Shown here piece by piece: positions 58,040 to 64,000 of a stretch of DNA of 64,000 nucleotides (within the stretch, counting starts at the first letter, position 1; every line of letters starts with the position of its first letter). Both the position numbers and the translations under genes were made by a program. Source of the DNA: Nymphaea colorata (Eukaryota > Streptophyta > Magnoliopsida > Nymphaeales > Nymphaeaceae); the NCBI RefSeq assembly GCF_008831285.2, contig NC_045142.1, forward strand, positions 13,765,354 through 13,829,353, written 5' to 3'. Below the pieces are notes generated by a model. It ran no database searches. It worked only from the letters and a program-made list of their open reading frames with translations, and was not told the DNA's origin.

Positions 58040-61000
58040 GCATTAGATGCAAGGGATCAAATAAATGCATTGGTCTCATTTGTATCCATATAAACTAGTG
58101 ATTTTAATCATAATCATTCATTATAGACATTGTAACAAGCGAAATATATTAGATTAACTATCTGCGATGATATGAATGAGTTGAATCTCATTCATTTTGA
58201 TACAAACTTGTGGTTTCAATCCACTAAATCATTCAATGTGAATGAAACAGCAAGTTAACCACATTCAATTAAATATGTGTGATCAAATGAATCAATTAAA
58301 TCCCTCTCGTATCGATACAAACTTGTGATTTCAATCTCTTACATTGTTTATTAGAGATGTAATAACAAGTGAAACACATTATATTTACTGTGATTGAGCA
58401 AATGAATCACTTGATTCTCATTCATTATCAATCAAACTTGTGATTTCAGTCCACTAATTCATTTAATATGGATTAACATGTTAAGCGCATTCAATTTAAT
58501 ATGTGTGATCAAATGAATCAATTAAATCCCACTATTATTGATACAGAATTATTATTTCTTTCCCTCAGATCATTCATTATAGATGTAACAACAAGTTCAA
58601 CTGATTCGAATAACTACAACGGATCTAACAACTGCATAGATCTCATTTATATACATATGAACTTGTGATTTCAATCGTTTACATCACTCTTTGTAGATGT
58701 AATAATAAGCGAGACACATTAGATTTAATATAAGTGATGCAAATCAATCACTTGAATCTCACTCATTTTTTTTTTAAACTTGTGTTTTCAATCCACTAAA
58801 TCATTCAATATGTATGTAACAAAAAGTTAAGAACATTCAATTAAATATGCGTGATCAAAAGCATCATTTAAATCCCACTCATAGGAAGTGGTGATTTTAA
58901 TCCCCTAAATCGTTCACTATAGATGTAACAAGAAATTAAACCTATACGATTAGATGCAATGGATCCAAACAAAAGTATTAACTGCAATGGATCAAACTAA
59001 TACTTAGATCCCATTTGTATCTATATGAACTTCTGATCGCAATCATTTAAATCATTCATTTTAGATGTAATAACAAGTGAAACACATTATATTTATTGTG
59101 ATTGCGCAATTGAATCACTTGAATCCCATTCATTTTCCTTTAAAATTGTGATTTCAATGTACTAAATATTTCAATATGGGTTAACAACGTCTTATCCACA
59201 TTCAATTTAATATGCATGATCAAATGAATCAATAACATTCCACTATTATTGATACAAACTTGATATTTCTTTCCCATAGATCATTAACTATTGATGTATC
59301 AACAAGTTCAACTGATTGGATTAACTACAAGGGATCGAACTAATGCATAGATCCCACTTATACACATATGAACTTGTGATTTGAATCAATTAAATCATTC
59401 ATTATAGATGTAATAACAAGTGAGACACATTAATATCGATGAGCAAATCAATCACTTGAATCTTATTAATTTTCTTTTAAACTTGTGATTACAATCGACT
59501 AAATAATTCAATAAGGATGTTACAACAGGTAAAAAAAATTCAATTAAATATGCGTGATCAAAGGAATCACTTAAATCCCACTCGTATTGAGGGAACTTGC
59601 GATTTCAATCCCTTAAATCGTTCGCCAAAGATGTATCATGAAGTTAAACTCATTAGATTGGATACAAGGGATCAAACAAAAACATTGGTCCCTTTTGTAT
59701 CCATATAAACTAGTGATTTTAATCTTTTAAACCATTCATTACAGACTTTATAACAAACGAAACATATTAGATTAACTACAAGAGATCATATGAATGAGTT
59801 GAATCTCATTCATTTTGATACAAACTTGTGATTTCAGTCCACTAAATCATTCAATGTGAATGCATCAACAAGTTAACCACTTTCAATTAAATATGTGTGA
59901 TCAAATGAATGAATTAAATCTCTCGGGCATTGATACGAACTTGTGATTTAAATCTCTTAGATCAATCATTAGATATGTAACTACAAGTTCAACTCATTAC
60001 ATTAAATGCAAGGGATCAAACTAATGCATAGATCCCATTTGTATCCACGTGAACTATTGATTGCAATCCTTTAAAGATGCAATAACAAGTGAAACACATT
60101 ATATTTAGTGTGATTGAGCAAATATGAATAACCTGAATCGCATTCAATTTCATTTAAACTTGTGATTTCAATCCACCAAATCATTTAATATGTATCAAAA
60201 AAATGTTATACACATTTAATTTAACATGTGTGATCAAATGAAATACTTAAATCCCACTCGTATTGAGGGAACTTGCGGTTTCAATCCCTTAAATCGTTCG
60301 TCATAGATGTAACATTAAGTTAAACTCATGAGATTGGATACAAGGGATCGAACAAAAGCATTGGTCCATTTTGTATCCATATAAACTAGTGATTTTAGTC
60401 TTTTAAACCATTCTTTACAGACTTTATAACAAATGAAACATATTAGATTAACTACAAGAGATCATATGAATGAGTTGAATTTCATTCATTTTCATACAAA
60501 CTTGTGATTTCACTCTACTAAATCATTCAATGTGAATGCATCAACAAGTTAACCACATTCAATTAAATATGTGTGATCAAATGAATGAATTAAATCTCTC
60601 GGCCATTGACACGAACTTATGATTTAAATCTCTTAGATCAATCATTAGATATATTCTTTGATCATATATTAGAAATGTAACAACAAGTTCAACTCATTGG
60701 ATTAACTACAGATCATCAAACTAATGCATAGATCCCATTTGTATCCATATGAACTTGTCATCACAATCATTAAAATCATTCATTATAGATGTAATAACAA
60801 GTGAAACACATTATATCTTCTGTGATTGAGCAAATGAATCTCTTGAATCTCATTCGTTATCATTTAAACTTGTGATTTCAATCCACTAAATCATTCAATA
60901 TGAATTAACAACATGTCAAACATATTCAATTTAATATGCATGATCAAATGAATAAATTAAATCCCACTATTATTCATACGAACTTGTAATTTCTTTCCCT

Positions 61001-61370
61001 TAAATCATTCATTATATATGCAACAAGAAGTTCAACTGATTGGATTAACTACACGGTTCTAACTAATGCATGTACGTATGAACTTGTGATTTCAATCATT
61101 TCAATCATTCATTACAAATGTAATAGCAAGTGAGACACATTATATTAAATATAAGTGAGCAAATGAATCACTTGAATCTCATTCATTTTTTTTAAACTTG
61201 TAATTTCTATCCACTAAATCATTCAATATGGATGTAACAACAACATAAGCACATCTAGTTAAATAAGTATGGTCAAATGGATCATTTAAATCCCATTCGT
61301 ATTGATAGGAACGTGTGATTTCAATCCCTTAAATCGTTCACTATAAATGTAATAAAAAGTTAAACTCATT
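58040..61370. repeat. Satellite superunit 1 (about 3.33 kb)
   Basis: It aligns with 61370 onward: the marker at 58089 matches 61420 (offset 3331), while the later markers 59704 and 60380 match 63301 and 63988 (offsets 3597 and 3608). The change of offset is explained by a segment of about 265 bp missing here at about 58,975, where 'aaaagtatt' is joined directly to 'aactgcaatggatcaaac'. Confidence 0.85.
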
Positions 61371-64000
61371 GGATTAGATACAAGGGATCAAACGAATGTA
61401 TTGGTCCCAATTGTATTCATATAAACTAGTGATTTTAGTCATTTAAATCATTCATTATAGACATTGTAACAAGCGAAATATATTAGATTAACTATCTGTG
61501 ATGATATGAATGAATTGAATCTCATTCATTTTGATACAAACTTGTGGTTTCAATCCACTAAATCATTCAATGTGAATGAAACAGCAAGTTAACCACATTT
61601 AATTAAATATGTGTGATCAAATGAATCAATTAAATCTTTTTCGTATTTATGCAAACTTGTGATTTCAATCTCTTACATTGTTTATTAGAGATGTAATCAC
61701 AAGTGAAACACATTATATTTACTGTGATTGAGCAAATGAATCACTTGATTCTCTTTCATTATCAATTAAACTTGTGATTTCAGTCCACTAATTCATTTAA
61801 TATGGATTAACATGTTAAGCACATTCAAATTGATATGCGTGATCAAATGAATCAATTAAATCTCACTATTATTGATACAAAATTATTATTTCTTTCCCTC
61901 AGATCATTCATTATAGATGTAACAACAAGTTCAACTGATTCGAATAACTACAACGGATCTAACTACTGCATAGATCTCATTTATATATATATGAACTTGT
62001 GATTTCAATCATTTACATCACTCATTGTAGATGTAATAACAAGCGAGACACATTAGATTTAATATAAGTGAGCAAATCAATCACTTGAATCTCACTCATT
62101 TTTGTTTTAAACTTGTGTTTTCAATCCACTAAATCATTCAGTGTGTATGTAACAAAAAGTTAAGAACATTCAATTAAATATACGTAATCAAAAGCATCAT
62201 TTAAATCCCACTCGTATTGATAGGAAGTGGTGATTTTAATCCCCCAAATCGTTCACTATAGATGTAACAAGAAATTAAACCTATACGATTAGATGCAATG
62301 GATCCAAACAAAAGTATTGGTCCCATTTCTATCCATATAAACTAGTGATTTTAATTATTGAAATCATTCATTATGGACATTATAACAAGCGAAACATATT
62401 ATATTAACTATAAGTGATCAAGTGAATGAGTTGAATCTCCTTCATTTTCATACAAAGTTGTGATTTCAATTCACTAAATCAGTCAATATGAATGTAACAA
62501 TAAGTTAACACTTTTAATTAAATATGTGTAATCAAATGAATCAACTCATTAGATATGTAACTACAAGTTCAACTCATTGGATTACATGGATCAAACTAAT
62601 ACTTAGATCCCATTTGTATCTATATGAACTTCTGATCGCAATCATTTAAATCATTCATTTTAGATGTAATAACAAGTGAAGCATATTATATTTATTGTGA
62701 TTGTGCAATCGAATCACTTGAATCCCATTCATTTTCCCTTTAAAATTGTGAATTTTGATGTACTAATATTCAATTGGAAAATATCTTATCCACATTCAAT
62801 TTAATATGCATGATTAAATGAATCAATAAAATTCCACAATTATTCATACAAACTTGGATTTCTTTCCATAAATCAATCACTATTGATGTAACAACAAGTT
62901 CAACTGATTGGATTAACTACAAGGGATCGAACTAATGCATAGATCCCACTTATATACATGTGAAGTTGTGATTTGAATCAATTAAATCATTCATTATAGA
63001 TGTAATAACAACTGAGACACATTAGATTAAATATCGATGAGCAAATCAATCACTTGAATCTCATTAATTTTCTTTTAAACTTGTGATTATAATCGACTAA
63101 ATAATTCAATAAGGATGTTACAACAGGTAAAAAAAATTCAATTAAATATGCGTGATCAAAGGAATCACTTAAATCCCACTCGTATTGAGGGAACTTACGA
63201 TTTCAATCCCTCAAATCGTTCGCCAAAGATGTAACATGAAGTTAAACTCATTAGATTGGATACAAGGGATCAAACAAAAACATTGGTCCCTTTTGTATCC
63301 ATATAAACTAGTGATTTTAATCTTTTAAACCGTTCATTATAGACTTTATAACAAACGAAACATATTAGATTAATTACAAGAGATCATATGAATGAGTTGA
63401 ATCTCATTCATTTTCATACAAACTTGTGATTTCAGTCCACTAAATCATTCAATGTGAATGCATCAACAAGATAACCACTTTCAATTAAATATGTGTGATC
63501 AAATGAATGAATTAAATCTCTCGGACATTGATACGAACTTATGATTTAAATCTCTTAGATCAATCATTAGATATGTAACTACAAGTTCAACTCATTACAT
63601 TAACTACAATGGATCAAACTAATGCGTAGATCCCATTTGTATCCACGTGAACTTGTAATTGCAATCATTTAAATCATTCATTATAGATGCAATAACAAGT
63701 GAAACACATTATATTTAGTGTGATTGAGCAAATGAATAACCTGGATCTCATTCAATTTCATTTAAACTTGTGATTTCAATCCACTAAATCATTTACTATT
63801 TATTAAAAAAATGTTATACACATTTAATTTAATATGTGTGATCAAATGAAACACTTAAATCCCACTCGTATTGAGGGAACTTGCGATTTTAATCCCTTAA
63901 ATCGTTCGTCATAAATGTAACATGAAGTTAAACTCATTAGATTGGATACAAGGGATCGAACAAAAGCATTGGTCCATTTTATATCCATATAAACTAGTGA
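61371..64000. repeat. Satellite superunit 2 (partial, cut by the window end)
   Basis: The second copy of the about 3.6-kb superunit. It keeps the about 265 bp (62,325-62,590, including the marker at 62336) missing in superunit 1. The window ends 2.63 kb into it. Confidence 0.85.

Larger units (their letters stand above)
58010..64000. repeat. Satellite array: about 114-bp AT-rich monomer with higher-order structure
   Basis: The phrase aacttgtgatttcaatc recurs at 58206, 58321, 58436, about 58551, 58661, 58778 and about 58887, giving a mean period near 114 bp. Each monomer follows the pattern 'aacttgtgatttcaat..ctaaatcattcattatagatgtaa.aacaagt.aaac.catt.aatta..atg.gtgatcaaatgaatca.ttaaatc.cat..'. 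A marker variant, ataaactagtgatttt, occurs only at 58089, 59704, 60380, 61420, 62336, 63301 and 63988. Distances 59704-60380 (676) and 63301-63988 (687) equal about six monomers. The array has no open frames and continues past the window. Confidence 0.95.

Noticed and set aside
58010-64000. CRISPR-like regular repeat spacing
   Set aside because: Whole units of about 114 bp repeat without unique spacers and the context is plant nuclear DNA, so this is a satellite array.
1-64000. Transfer RNA, ribosomal RNA or known small RNA genes
   Set aside because: I looked for tRNA-like A/B boxes with cloverleaf pairing and for conserved rRNA words and found none I could support. The weak boxes at about 9,100 do not fold as a tRNA by eye.

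Overview
This window looks like nuclear DNA of a flowering plant. It is AT-rich and gene-poor, and packed with broken Ty1/copia, Ty3/gypsy, LINE and hAT elements. The gene remnants belong to plant families: a Toc159-type chloroplast import GTPase, a nepenthesin/CDR1-like aspartic protease, a plant-mobile-domain protein and a midasin-like piece. The species cannot be fixed from the sequence alone. Almost no gene here is intact.

Layout. 1-5.3 kb: AT-rich sequence without recognisable genes. 5.35-5.86 kb: a broken plant mobile domain (PMD) fragment. 8.75-9.32 kb and 21.94-22.62 kb: two copies of a dispersed repeat. 14.1-16.1 kb (minus): an aspartic protease pseudogene whose first catalytic Asp is replaced by Asn. 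16.5-19.45 kb: a decayed LINE. 19.5-21.3 kb: copia pieces. 22.8-23.2 kb (minus): a midasin-like exon that has been partly tandemly duplicated. 28.8-31.3 kb: a decayed gypsy polyprotein, cut off by a much better preserved minus-strand copia element (31276-36326). That element has one full LTR and one LTR cut to 51 bp.

40.46-44.99 kb: a Toc159-family pseudogene interrupted by a 2,767-bp non-autonomous hAT element with an 8-bp target duplication. Removing the element with one target copy rejoins the reading frame exactly, but three other frameshifts and a lost 3' end make the gene non-functional. 46.6-47.9 kb: exons of a coiled-coil protein, interrupted by a second, unrelated hAT MITE (599 bp, also 8-bp duplication). 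48.5-49.2 kb: a gypsy 3' end. 49.54-56.43 kb: five phase-compatible exons at the 3' end of an unrecognised gene whose introns hold a BED-finger hAT fragment and copia remnants. This is the best candidate for a living gene.

58.0-64.0 kb: an AT-rich satellite array with a monomer of about 114 bp, six-monomer blocks of about 0.68 kb and a superunit of about 3.6 kb present nearly twice. The array runs off the end of the window.

No novel enzymatic or defence system was found. The most interesting signals are the two hAT insertions inside coding exons, the layered satellite, a 106-bp near-perfect palindrome at 45365-45470, and a 105-bp repeat shared by the 3' flank of the unrecognised gene and the broken copia border.
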